Below are positions 19,044 through 27,406 of a stretch of DNA of 64,000 bases, one piece after another. Location of the stretch: NCBI GenBank assembly GCA_038562555.1, contig JBCFBK010000011.1, positions 1 to 64,000 of the forward strand. The letters are read 5' to 3'. The notes beneath the pieces are model-generated. The model had not been told where the DNA came from. It was given only the letters and a program-made list of their open reading frames with translations, and did no database searches. The DNA is from JBCFBK01 sp038562555 (GTDB lineage Bacteria; Bacteroidota; Bacteroidia; Bacteroidales; Prolixibacteraceae). Each line of letters begins with the position of its first letter. The stretch's first letter is position 1. Position numbers and translations under genes: made by a program.

Positions 19044-20315
19044 ATGAAGAATCTTATACTCGCCCTTTTTTTTGCTGTATCCGCGACCGGCTATTCTCAA
19101 AGACCGGGAACGATTACCGAGGAAGAGAAAATCCCGCAGTACATGCTGCCCGAAATTATGACCACACAGAAAGGACGTAAAATCAGAAATTTAAAACAAT
19201 GGGAGAAAATCAGAAAATCTGAAATTCTTCGCCTGTACCGACAGGAAGTCTTTGGAAAAATCCCCGGGAAACTGGACATTTCCCAAGTAATCGTACACGA
19301 AGAGGCGGGCGAGGCTCTCGGGGGCCTGGCTGTCAGGAAGCAGGTCGACCTGGTGTTCAGGCGGAATAATCAGGAACTTTCGGTTGGCGTCCTGCTCTAC
19401 CTTCCAAAAACATCTGAGAAGGTACCCGTTTTTCTGGGCTATAACTTTATGGGTAATCATACCGTTTTAAATGATCCCGAAATTCGCCTGTCCGGTTCGT
19501 GGGTTCGTGATAATCCTTCCCTTGGCATCATTCATAATCAGATTACGGAACAGTCGCGCGGAGTGGCCGACAGCAGATGGCCTGTAGAAAAGATTATCCG
19601 GGCCGGTTATGGCCTGGTCACTGTTTACTGTGGCGACGTAGACCCCGATAAAAATGATTTTCTGGACGGCATCCATCCTTTTTTCTACGGCGAAGGGCAG
19701 ACCATCCCCGCCCCTGACGAGTGGGGAACAATTGCAGCCTGGTCGTGGGGATTATCACGGGTTATGGATTACCTGGAACAGGACGAACAGGTAGATGCCG
19801 GTCGGGTGATTGTTACCGGTCATTCCCGTTTAGGAAAGACCGCCATTTGGACCGCCGCGTCAGACGCCCGTTTTGCCGCCTGTATCTCCAATAACTCCGG
19901 CTGCATGGGGGCTGCCTTGTCCATGCGCAGGTTTGGAGAAACCGTGGGAGTAATCAATTCAAGCTTTCCGCATTGGTTTTGTGGTAATTTTAAAAAATAC
20001 GGAGGGCGGGAAGATGAACTTCCGGTGGACCAGCATATGCTTCTGGCAGCTATTGCACCCCGGCCGTTATATGTTGCCAGTGCGAGCCAGGATCTTTGGG
20101 CGGATCCCAAAGGCGAATTCCTGTCAGCAAAGCTGGCCTCAGAAGCCTACCGCCTTTATGGCCTGAGCGGGTTGCCTGCCGGTGAAATGCCCGCACCGGA
20201 CACTCCGGTTAAAGGAATCGTCAGTTATCACCTGCGCACCGGGAAACATGATATTACTTCCTGGGACTGGGACCAATACATCCGGTTTGCTGACGAACAG
20301 GTGAGGGGGAAGTAG
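19044..20315 (+). CDS. secreted CE15-type glucuronoyl esterase-like hydrolase
   Basis: An alpha/beta-hydrolase resembling carbohydrate esterase family 15, which cleaves ester bonds between lignin alcohols and methylglucuronate on xylan. The N-terminus MKNLILALFFAVSATGYSQ is a signal peptide, so the ATG at 19044 is used. The nucleophile Ser lies in VTGHSRLGKTA (CE15 pattern G-x-S-R-x-G-K), and the catalytic His is probably in GKHDITSWDW near the C-terminus; ELPVDQHMLLAAIAPRPLYV is also typical. It follows the butyrate operon after 111 bp. A role in plant polysaccharide breakdown is inferred from family only. Confidence 0.88.
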   Translation: MKNLILALFFAVSATGYSQRPGTITEEEKIPQYMLPEIMTTQKGRKIRNLKQWEKIRKSEILRLYRQEVFGKIPGKLDISQVIVHEEAGEALGGLAVRKQVDLVFRRNNQELSVGVLLYLPKTSEKVPVFLGYNFMGNHTVLNDPEIRLSGSWVRDNPSLGIIHNQITEQSRGVADSRWPVEKIIRAGYGLVTVYCGDVDPDKNDFLDGIHPFFYGEGQTIPAPDEWGTIAAWSWGLSRVMDYLEQDEQVDAGRVIVTGHSRLGKTAIWTAASDARFAACISNNSGCMGAALSMRRFGETVGVINSSFPHWFCGNFKKYGGREDELPVDQHMLLAAIAPRPLYVASASQDLWADPKGEFLSAKLASEAYRLYGLSGLPAGEMPAPDTPVKGIVSYHLRTGKHDITSWDWDQYIRFADEQVRGK

Positions 20316-20466
20316 CGGGAAGGAAGTAATTAGTCATAAGTAGTTAGTCGTAAGACCAGGACGGACACATGTCCGGGAGGATGCTAATAGCTTTTAGCTT
20401 TGGGTTAGCGACGGCCGGGTGCCAGAATGAATGTAAGAATTCGGGGGTAACCAGGATAAGGTATCG

Positions 20467-20516
20467 GCCCTTTGTGTATCTATTCTTGTTTAGACTGAAT
20501 AGATATTACAAAGGGC
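20467..20516 (+). terminator. long hairpin, probable terminator
   Basis: GCCCTTTGT (20467-20475) pairs with ACAAAGGGC (20508-20516), and inside it TATCTATTC pairs with GAATAGATA; an internal loop of G against TT separates the two 9-bp helices and the apical loop is 11 bases. It is followed by TATTTATTTT. The 18-bp stem is longer than most terminators, but position after the CE15 gene supports that role. Confidence 0.65.
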
Positions 20517-20630
20517 TATTTATTTTAACCTGTGTGTTAATTATCTTTATATAAAGGGTTTGTAATAGTATTGAATTAACGGTATTTACTTATATGCTAT
20601 AAAACATCTTTAAATAGGTAGATTATTAGA

Positions 20631-20638
20631 TATTTTTG
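20631..20638 (+). promoter_or_regulatory. candidate -7 box for the octaheme cytochrome operon
   Basis: TATTTTTG matches the Bacteroidota -7 consensus TAnnTTTG, 44 bp before the ATG at 20682. A TTTA rather than TTTG lies 19 bases upstream, so the -33 element is weak. Confidence 0.45.
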
Positions 20639-20681
20639 GAGTGTTTTTAATTCAACAGTTCAATCGTTAAAAGCAGGCGGA

Positions 20682-22247
20682 ATGAAGCGGTCGATCCTTA
20701 TCTTAACAGCAGTCGTTGTAACAGCGTTGGTTTTGATTAACCTGCTGAATGAAGAGGTTTACTTCAACATGAAGTTGGAAAAACTGAAACAGGAATACGC
20801 GATTAAACCAGTTCCCTCTGTAGATCATCGAAAGTTTGAGATTCTTCATCAGGAATTTAAATCACCCCAGGACGTGACTGAGGCTTGTATCTCCTGCCAT
20901 ACCGAAAGACACAAGGAAGTGATGGGTTCTTCACACTGGAACTGGGAGCGGGTTTCCTACGTCGAGGGCAGAGGTGTGACAGCGGCAGGAAAGCGAAATG
21001 TGATCAACAACTTTTGTATCGGAGCACAGACCAATGAACAGTCGTGCGCGAAATGCCACATCGGTTTTGGAATGACAAATGACCATTTCGATTTTAACAA
21101 TGCCCGTAACGTCGACTGTATGGTGTGTCACGACAACAGTGAGGAGTATATCAAGGGGACCTCGATGGCCGGTTATCCGGATCGGTCGGTTAATCTCTCC
21201 AAAGTTGCCCAAAGCATTGGCCAGCCCACCCGTTTTAACTGCGGCAGTTGCCATTTCAATGGCGGGGGCGGGAATAATGTGAAACACGGCGATTTGGAGC
21301 AGGCTTTATTGTCGGCGCCGCGGGAGGTGGATGTCCATATGGCCACCAATGGCATGAATATGTCGTGCACAGCCTGCCATACCGCTGAGAATCATCAGAT
21401 CCTGGGAAAACTGTACTCCGTTTCATCCGATAACACCCACCGGGCCACCTGCGAACAGTGCCACAGCACAACGCCCCATTTTGATCCCTTGCTCAACCGT
21501 CATAACGTGAAAGTGGCGTGCCAGACCTGTCATATCCCGGAGTACGCCAAAGTGAATGCCACCAAGATGGAGTGGAAATGGTCTGAAGCAGGCAAACTGA
21601 AGGACGGGCGGCCATATCAGACGGAGGATGAAATGGGGAACCATGATTATATGTCGATAAAAGGGTCATTTAAGTGGGAGAAGCATGTGAAGCCAGATTA
21701 CGTCTGGTTTAACGGTACTGCAGACCACTATATCCTGGGTGATACCGTACAGTCGATTCCTGTTGTGATTAATCCGCTTTACGGGTCACATGATGACGGT
21801 GAATCAAAGATTGTCCCCGTAAAAATTCATAAAGGAGACCAGATCTACGACAAGGTACATAAAATACTGATACAGCCTAAGTTATACGGTAACGAAAAAG
21901 GGGATAGTGCTTTTTGGCAGGATCTCGATTGGCACACGGCTGCTGCGGCGGGTATGAAGGAGGTCGGACTCCCTTACAGCGGAGATTACGAATTTGTGGA
22001 GACGGTTATGTACTGGCCGGTAAATCATATGGTGGCGCCTAAAGACCAGACAGTTTCCTGTGCCGAGTGCCATACCCGTGATGCTACCGGCCGGCTGGCC
22101 AATCTGGCAGGATTTTATATGCCGGGCCGGGATTACAGCAAACCGTTGGATCTGCTGGGCATGATAGCTATCTGGCTTTCATTAGGGGCCGTTTTTGTGC
22201 ATGCGCTGGTAAGGATTGTCGTGGCGGGAAAAGGGTATAGGTCGTAA
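20682..22247 (+). CDS. octaheme cytochrome c, tetrathionate reductase (OTR) type
   Basis: A periplasmic multiheme c-type cytochrome of 521 residues. Eight CXXCH haem sites are visible: CISCH, CAKCH, CMVCH, CGSCH, CTACH, CEQCH, CQTCH and CAECH. It has an N-terminal hydrophobic anchor (about 1-20) and a C-terminal membrane segment (about 485-510). Octaheme tetrathionate reductase family proteins reduce tetrathionate, nitrite or hydroxylamine in vitro. The next genes, a b-type cytochrome and two YeeE/YedE transport proteins, suggest a quinol-to-OTR chain acting on a sulfur oxyanion; the true substrate is inference. Confidence 0.9.
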   Translation: MKRSILILTAVVVTALVLINLLNEEVYFNMKLEKLKQEYAIKPVPSVDHRKFEILHQEFKSPQDVTEACISCHTERHKEVMGSSHWNWERVSYVEGRGVTAAGKRNVINNFCIGAQTNEQSCAKCHIGFGMTNDHFDFNNARNVDCMVCHDNSEEYIKGTSMAGYPDRSVNLSKVAQSIGQPTRFNCGSCHFNGGGGNNVKHGDLEQALLSAPREVDVHMATNGMNMSCTACHTAENHQILGKLYSVSSDNTHRATCEQCHSTTPHFDPLLNRHNVKVACQTCHIPEYAKVNATKMEWKWSEAGKLKDGRPYQTEDEMGNHDYMSIKGSFKWEKHVKPDYVWFNGTADHYILGDTVQSIPVVINPLYGSHDDGESKIVPVKIHKGDQIYDKVHKILIQPKLYGNEKGDSAFWQDLDWHTAAAAGMKEVGLPYSGDYEFVETVMYWPVNHMVAPKDQTVSCAECHTRDATGRLANLAGFYMPGRDYSKPLDLLGMIAIWLSLGAVFVHALVRIVVAGKGYRS

Positions 22248-22260
22248 GTATCAAGACGCA

Positions 22261-22293
22261 AGATATAAGATATAAGATATAAGATATAAGATA
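22261..22293. repeat. 7-bp tandem repeat AGATATA
   Basis: Four complete AGATATA units and a partial fifth lie between the octaheme cytochrome and cytochrome b genes. Followed by words CTTACGACTTACGAC, the reverse complement of words seen at 20330-20356. Looks like slippage-generated low-complexity DNA; no function can be assigned. Confidence 0.85.
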
Positions 22294-22374
22294 AGAAGAT
22301 GATAGCGGACAAGGAGGTTCCGGTCTTACGACTTACGACTAATTACTTACGACTAATTTAGCAATTTCTTCGTT

Positions 22375-23031
22375 ATGAGACGAGTCTATATTTACAAAGG
22401 ATTTGAACGTTTTTGGCACTGGACCCAGGCCGGATTGATCCTTTTTCTGGCTGTTACCGGTTTTGAAGTACACGGGTCGCTGCAGGTTTTTGGCTTTGAA
22501 CAGGCAGCGCGTTTTCACCGGCTGGCTTCGTGGGCGCTGATCATTCTGATCGTGTTTGCGGTGTTCTGGCATTTTGTCACAGGTGAATGGAAGCAATACC
22601 TGCCTACCCGAAGGAAGTTAAAAGATCAGATGGTCTACTATGCTTTTGGAATGTTTAAAGGGGACAAGCACCCCACCAAAAAGACTGAGCTGAGTAAGAT
22701 GAATCCGCTTCAGCGCCTGGTCTACCTGGGTTTTAAGCTTATCCTGATCCCCATGACCGTCCTGTCCGGTGTTCTTTATATGCTTCACAAGACGATCGAC
22801 CGGAATGACGTTGTTATTGTGGAGGACATTCCGCTCGGGACGCTCGCGTTCTGGCATACGCTGGGAGCTTTTCTGCTCATGGTGTTCCTGATAGTCCACG
22901 TTTACATGACCACGACCGGACGAACTCCCGTGTCAAACATCAGTGCCATGGTAACGGGATATGAAGAACTGGAAGATGAGACGGAGACCGGAGAAGGAGA
23001 TCCGGCATCCGGAATCTCAATTAATCATTAA
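22375..23031 (+). CDS. b-type cytochrome, cytochrome b561/hydrogenase subunit type
   Basis: A four-helix membrane cytochrome (218 residues) of the kind that passes electrons between quinone and periplasmic partners. Hydrophobic segments at about 14-35, 48-68, 115-137 and 158-180 carry His residues placed for haem b ligation (FWHWTQAG, FHRLASW, FWHTLGAF, VHVYMT). It follows the octaheme cytochrome by 127 bp and precedes the first YeeE gene by 10 bp. The acidic tail after residue 195 is poorly conserved looking. Confidence 0.87.
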   Translation: MRRVYIYKGFERFWHWTQAGLILFLAVTGFEVHGSLQVFGFEQAARFHRLASWALIILIVFAVFWHFVTGEWKQYLPTRRKLKDQMVYYAFGMFKGDKHPTKKTELSKMNPLQRLVYLGFKLILIPMTVLSGVLYMLHKTIDRNDVVIVEDIPLGTLAFWHTLGAFLLMVFLIVHVYMTTTGRTPVSNISAMVTGYEELEDETETGEGDPASGISINH

Positions 23032-23041
23032 AATTGTTGCG

Positions 23042-23560
23042 ATGAAAGCAAAACCATATATGAATCCCTATTTAGCCGGCGTTTTACTCGGCTTAACCTT
23101 ACTGGTTACCATCTATATCACAGGACGGGGACTGGGAGCAAGCGGGGCAGTTAAGAGTCTTGTCGTATCGGGTGTCCAGCAGGTAAGTCCGGTTCATGCG
23201 GAGACCGCCACCTTTTATAAGGACTATGCAGCTTCACATCCGCTGGGACCAATGAGCGACTGGCTGGTTTTTGAAGTACTGGGTGTCATTGTCGGGGCCT
23301 TTTTTTCAGGTATCATTTCGAACCGGATCGGCTTTAAGTTTGAAAAAGGGCCGATGACCACCACGGCTGTGCGGGTGGTGGGAGCTTTGACCGGTGGATT
23401 TCTTTTTGGCTATGGTTCACAGCTTGGAAGGGGCTGCACCAGCGGATCAGCGCTTAGCGGAATGGGAGTCATGTCGTTTGGCGGCATTGTGACGATGATG
23501 GCTATTTTTGGCGGGGCCTATACTCTGGCCTGGTTTTTTAGAAAACTTTGGTTAAAATAA
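23042..23560 (+). CDS. YeeE/YedE family protein, first half-transporter
   Basis: A 172-residue membrane protein of the YeeE/YedE (sulfur transport, DUF395) family, whose characterised relatives take up thiosulfate. The hallmark GYGSQLGRGCTSGSALSG with its conserved Cys is near residue 135. Start at ATG 23042 (MKAKPYMNPYLAG). It ends 5 bp before a second YeeE-like gene; each has about half the helices of full-length YeeE, so the two probably assemble into one transporter. Confidence 0.88.
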   Translation: MKAKPYMNPYLAGVLLGLTLLVTIYITGRGLGASGAVKSLVVSGVQQVSPVHAETATFYKDYAASHPLGPMSDWLVFEVLGVIVGAFFSGIISNRIGFKFEKGPMTTTAVRVVGALTGGFLFGYGSQLGRGCTSGSALSGMGVMSFGGIVTMMAIFGGAYTLAWFFRKLWLK

Positions 23561-23565
23561 GGATT

Positions 23566-24765
23566 ATGGGACCATTAGTACCTTATATCATATCGGGCGA
23601 ATTTAATCTGATTATAGCGCTCATCATTGGTTTCTTCTTTGGTTTTGTCCTCGAACAGGCCGGATTCTCAACGACCAGGAAGCTGGTCGGCCTTTTTTAT
23701 GGTTATGATTTCACCGTTCTGCGGGTCTTCTTTACGGCAGGCGTGACTGCGATGATTGGTGTTTTACTGCTCGGGCATTATGATTTGCTCGATTTGAGTC
23801 TGATATACGTAAATCCTACTTTTTTGCGGTCAGCCATTGTCGGCGGACTGATCATGGGTGCCGGTTTTATTATCGGCGGGTTTTGTCCGGGGACCAGTGT
23901 GTGTGCTGCTGCAATCGGAAAGATCGATGCGATGATCTTTGTATTGGGATCGGTCATTGGTGTTTTCGTTTTTGGAGAGAGTTTTCCGCTCATCGAAAAG
24001 TTTTATCTGGCCGATGCGATGGGCCCGGTGCGGATCAATGACGTTCTGGGGGTCTCCATGCCTCTGTTTGCATTTCTTTTGACGGCTGTTGCATTGGCGG
24101 CCTTTTTTATAACCTGGAAGATTGAACAAAAAGTGAATAAAACCACTTATGAGCTGCCAAAGGCATGGAAATCTCGTTATGCGATTGCTTCAGTCATACC
24201 GTTTGTTATCATCGCCATAGTAGCCTTTCTGCCTGGCCGGCAGGATATTATCGGCTACCAGATTGCACAGGCCCAGCGACAAAAGAAATGTGTTTTTTAT
24301 GAAATTGCTGCTGATAAACTGGCCGATGAGATTGTACACCATTACTACCAGTTGCATGTGATTGACGTGCGCTCGCCCGAAGAGTTTGAAAAATTTCACC
24401 TGCCGATGGCGATCAACATACCCTTCGGGGAGATTACCCACCGCAAATGGGAGAATGTTTTCAAACAAAATGTCAGGACCAATGTCTTTTATGCCGATAA
24501 CGATACCCTGGTAAGAATGGCCTGTTTAAAAGCAAAATTTGTGGGGCGTTCCAAAAATCTGATTCTCACGGAGTCTGTTCAAGAATTCAGGGAGTTGTTT
24601 TACGATTTAAAAGCGCCGGGGCCTACTGCGTCAAAGCAGGAAATAAACGAGTATAATTTCAGAAGCAAAGCCGCGACCGATATGCAGCATCTGACAGATG
24701 CCCTGAAAAATATCGGTAAGCCGGTGACCCGTGAAGTGAAGGTGGCAACGGGAGGATGCAGCTAA
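23566..24765 (+). CDS. YeeE/YedE family protein with C-terminal rhodanese-like domain
   Basis: The first 230 residues are a YeeE/YedE membrane domain with the Cys-containing motif GGFCPGTSVCAAAIG, the partner of the previous gene. Residues about 255-370 form a rhodanese-like domain, starting HVIDVRSPEEFEKFHLP. The position of the usual active loop CxxGxR is occupied by YADNDTLVR, so the catalytic Cys is missing there; the domain may bind rather than transfer sulfur. The protein ends in GGCS. ATG at 23566 is chosen; an upstream GTG overlaps the previous gene. Confidence 0.87.
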   Translation: MGPLVPYIISGEFNLIIALIIGFFFGFVLEQAGFSTTRKLVGLFYGYDFTVLRVFFTAGVTAMIGVLLLGHYDLLDLSLIYVNPTFLRSAIVGGLIMGAGFIIGGFCPGTSVCAAAIGKIDAMIFVLGSVIGVFVFGESFPLIEKFYLADAMGPVRINDVLGVSMPLFAFLLTAVALAAFFITWKIEQKVNKTTYELPKAWKSRYAIASVIPFVIIAIVAFLPGRQDIIGYQIAQAQRQKKCVFYEIAADKLADEIVHHYYQLHVIDVRSPEEFEKFHLPMAINIPFGEITHRKWENVFKQNVRTNVFYADNDTLVRMACLKAKFVGRSKNLILTESVQEFRELFYDLKAPGPTASKQEINEYNFRSKAATDMQHLTDALKNIGKPVTREVKVATGGCS

Positions 24766-24922
24766 AAACGGAGACAGGACACCGGAGACCGGAAACCGGA
24801 GGCCTCACGACTGCCTACTCATGGCTCATGGCTAACAGCTATACAGGATTGAACAGGATAGTAAAACCCGGAAAGAATTTTAATTTTATTCCGAATTTTA
24901 CTTGATTTAAGACCTGAATCCT

Positions 24923-26407
24923 ATGCAGAAAAATTATTTCCTTGCCTTTGACCTTGGTGCTTCAAGCGGAAGGGCTATTTTGGGTGCGCTTGAAAACGGA
25001 AAACTGAGCCTGACGGAGATCCACAGGTTTACCAATCAGATGCAGTTTATAAACGGACATTATCACTGGAATATTTTCAGTCTTTTTAACGAACTGAAGA
25101 CCGGGTTAAAAAAATGCATTCAGGATTTTGGAATTCAGCCGGAATCGGTCGCGGTCGATACCTGGGGCGTTGATTTTGTCCATCTTGACGAAAAGGGAAT
25201 GATCCTTTCCCTGCCTTTCGCATATCGGGATTCCCGGACCGATACTGCCATGGATGATCTTTTTAAACTGGTGCCAAGGGAAGACGTGTACCGCGAGACC
25301 GGTATTCAGTTTATGCAATTCAACAGTCTGTTTCAACTGTTTTCTATGGTTCGGGAAAACAGGTCGCTGTTAAAAATCACCGATCAGATTCTGTTTATGC
25401 CCGACGCCCTGAATTATTTGCTTTCGGGTGTTGCCCGGACGGAGTTTTCAATAGCCAGCACCAGCCAGATGATTAAGCCCGGAGAATGTGAATGGCAACT
25501 TGAGTTACTCGCAAAGGCAGGGATACCGGCATCGATATTGGGACCCATTATTTTTCCGGGAACAAAGATCGGCGTGTTGAGCCCAGACGTTGCGCGTGAG
25601 ACAGGAAGTAAGGAAATTGCCGTAATTGCGGTGGCTGGTCATGACACCGCTTCAGCCATTGCGTCGGTTCCGGCCGAAGACCGCAATTTTGCCTATATCA
25701 GCTCGGGAACCTGGTCGTTGATGGGTATTGAAAGCCCGGAACCCATCATCTCCGATCTGACGCGGTCGATGAACTTTACCAATGAAGGCGGCGTAGAAGG
25801 TACCACACGCTTCCTCAAAAATATTATGGGGATGTGGCTGATCCAGGAATGCCGCCGTAGCTGGTCGAAAGAAGTCGATTATTCCTGGGATGAGATGGTT
25901 CAACTGGTCAGGGATGCTGAACCCTTTAAGTTCCTGATCAATCCCGACAGCGGTTGTTTCCTGAACCCGGACGACATGCCTTCGACCGTTGCCGGGCATT
26001 GTGTTGGTGCGGGAACGGAGAGACCATCGACTCATGCTGAAATGATCCGGTGCATCTATGACAGTCTGGCCCTGAAATACAGGTTTACGCTCGACCAGAT
26101 CCGGCAGGTAAGCGACCGGCCCATTGAGAAGATCCATATTATCGGGGGCGGTGCCAATAACCATTTTCTGAATCAGTTAACAGCCAATGTGACCGGCTTG
26201 CCCGTTGTGGCGGGGCCCGTTGAGGCTACCGCCGCGGGAAATATTCTGATGCAGGCCAAAGCCCTGGGATTGGTGAGTTCACTGGACGAAATGCGCCGGG
26301 TAGTCCGCGATTCCTTCGAGGTGGTTACCTTTACCCCGGAACCTTCGGGTAAATACGAGGAAGCCTATGGTCGTTTTTGCCGGATCATGCAACGGTTCGG
26401 GGAATAA
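24923..26407 (+). CDS. rhaB: rhamnulokinase
   Basis: FGGY-family sugar kinase that phosphorylates L-rhamnulose to rhamnulose 1-phosphate. 494 residues; N-terminal FDLGASSGRAILG phosphate motif, VDTWGVDFVHLD substrate region, GHDTASAI and SSGTWSLMG segments and C-terminal IHIIGGGANN. The close match to RhaB-type signatures (SSGTWSL) favours rhamnulose over xylulose or glycerol. No isomerase, aldolase or regulator gene is adjacent; the gene stands alone after a 157-bp spacer containing low-complexity words. Confidence 0.93.
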   Translation: MQKNYFLAFDLGASSGRAILGALENGKLSLTEIHRFTNQMQFINGHYHWNIFSLFNELKTGLKKCIQDFGIQPESVAVDTWGVDFVHLDEKGMILSLPFAYRDSRTDTAMDDLFKLVPREDVYRETGIQFMQFNSLFQLFSMVRENRSLLKITDQILFMPDALNYLLSGVARTEFSIASTSQMIKPGECEWQLELLAKAGIPASILGPIIFPGTKIGVLSPDVARETGSKEIAVIAVAGHDTASAIASVPAEDRNFAYISSGTWSLMGIESPEPIISDLTRSMNFTNEGGVEGTTRFLKNIMGMWLIQECRRSWSKEVDYSWDEMVQLVRDAEPFKFLINPDSGCFLNPDDMPSTVAGHCVGAGTERPSTHAEMIRCIYDSLALKYRFTLDQIRQVSDRPIEKIHIIGGGANNHFLNQLTANVTGLPVVAGPVEATAAGNILMQAKALGLVSSLDEMRRVVRDSFEVVTFTPEPSGKYEEAYGRFCRIMQRFGE

Positions 26408-26438
26408 GCCAGGATCTTACTAATTCACGGCGCCGGTC

Positions 26439-27287
26439 TTATAAAACGGATGTTGGCCGATGGTCCGCCTGCATTTCCGGCGACGCGGGTTTATAATGCC
26501 GCTTCAGCCAGTGCGCCAGTCCGTCGAGTCCCGGGAAAAGCACGCGTTCGGTAATATTCGCCTGGTCGAGTTTATCGCGTATTTCCCATTTTAGCTCTTT
26601 GGGAATAACCAGGCGCCGGTAAAGCCCCGGATGTAAGGTCAGCCATTCATCCATGATTGTCGTAGGATCGGTCATGACGGAGAAGAAGGCGAACTGGTTA
26701 ACAATTCGCTCATCGAGCGAGGGCGGTTCAAAAAAGATTACCTGTTCTTTTTTTAATTTCCGGTCGAAATCGGAGAGCGACTTGATCACATCCTCGAGCA
26801 TTTCGATGGTGAATGCATTGCAGCGCTCTTCCAGTAACTGGCGTTTTAGGGGTTCGCTCACCAGCCGGTTGGCTTTCACGAAATCGACTTTCCAGATTAC
26901 GCCGTCAACATCATATTTCTCTGTGTTGGCTGTTGCAAAATGCATGGCAATAAAGGGAGAATAGGTCCAATCGAGCAGGCGGGTCGGCAAACCATGATGC
27001 TGAGCCATCACGAGTGCTCTCCAAAATGAACCGTTTTGCTGGGCCTCCTTTGAGATGGAATACTTGCGGAAATTTCGCAACAGGTGATATTCCAGTTCTG
27101 GAATCGGTCCGCAGTTCCGAAGAAAACTGTTTTTTAGTTCATATGAAGCATCGGAAAGGCCACGAAAAGCATAGTCAGATCTGTACCGGCCCATATCCGG
27201 TTTCCAGGCGTCATGATAAACCTCTTCACAGAGTTCTTCCCAACTCGTTACAACATGGTCATTTTTATCGATCGTCTTGTTATTCAT
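26439..27287 (-). CDS. FRG domain-containing protein
   Basis: A 282-residue soluble protein with an FRG domain in its first half: the name-giving motif AFRGLSDASYELKNSFLR is at about residue 40, followed by AQHHGLPTRLLDWTYSPFIAMHFA, the second conserved block. Biochemical function of the family is not established; members occur widely in phages, mobile elements and defence-rich regions. Start taken as MNNKTIDKNDH (ATG ending at 27287); an upstream start would add 27 residues overlapping the divergent promoter. It stands alone and opposite to its neighbours. Confidence 0.85.
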   Translation of the reverse strand: MNNKTIDKNDHVVTSWEELCEEVYHDAWKPDMGRYRSDYAFRGLSDASYELKNSFLRNCGPIPELEYHLLRNFRKYSISKEAQQNGSFWRALVMAQHHGLPTRLLDWTYSPFIAMHFATANTEKYDVDGVIWKVDFVKANRLVSEPLKRQLLEERCNAFTIEMLEDVIKSLSDFDRKLKKEQVIFFEPPSLDERIVNQFAFFSVMTDPTTIMDEWLTLHPGLYRRLVIPKELKWEIRDKLDQANITERVLFPGLDGLAHWLKRHYKPASPEMQADHRPTSVL

Positions 27288-27350
27288 ATGGTCAAATTTG
27301 GAGAAAAAAACGGAATTTTCAAAGTGGGGATGATATAGCAGGAGAAAAGG

Positions 27351-27381
27351 TTTGCCGCTTATTTTCAAAAGTTTAATTTTG
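27351..27381 (+). promoter_or_regulatory. promoter, TTTG-N19-TAATTTTG
   Basis: TTTG at 27351-27354 and TAATTTTG at 27374-27381 fit the Bacteroidota -33/-7 consensus with a 19-bp spacer. The predicted start site is near 27388, about 19 bp before the ATG of the beta-barrel-like gene. Confidence 0.7.
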
Positions 27382-27406
27382 AGGTCGAATTTTTGAAACA
27401 GTAGTT

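Larger units (their letters stand above)
20316..20681. other. intergenic region, 366 bp
   Basis: Holds no convincing gene. Contents in order: short repeated words of the TTAGTCGTAAG kind (20330-20356), a long hairpin (20467-20516, listed separately), an AT-rich stretch, and a candidate -7 box TATTTTTG at 20631-20638 for the octaheme cytochrome gene. A 61-codon open frame at 20369 has no coding features. Confidence 0.6.

Noticed and set aside
20369..20554. 61-codon frame between CE15 and the octaheme cytochrome
   Set aside because: Passes through the long hairpin and ends in low-complexity hydrophobic codons; no start context.
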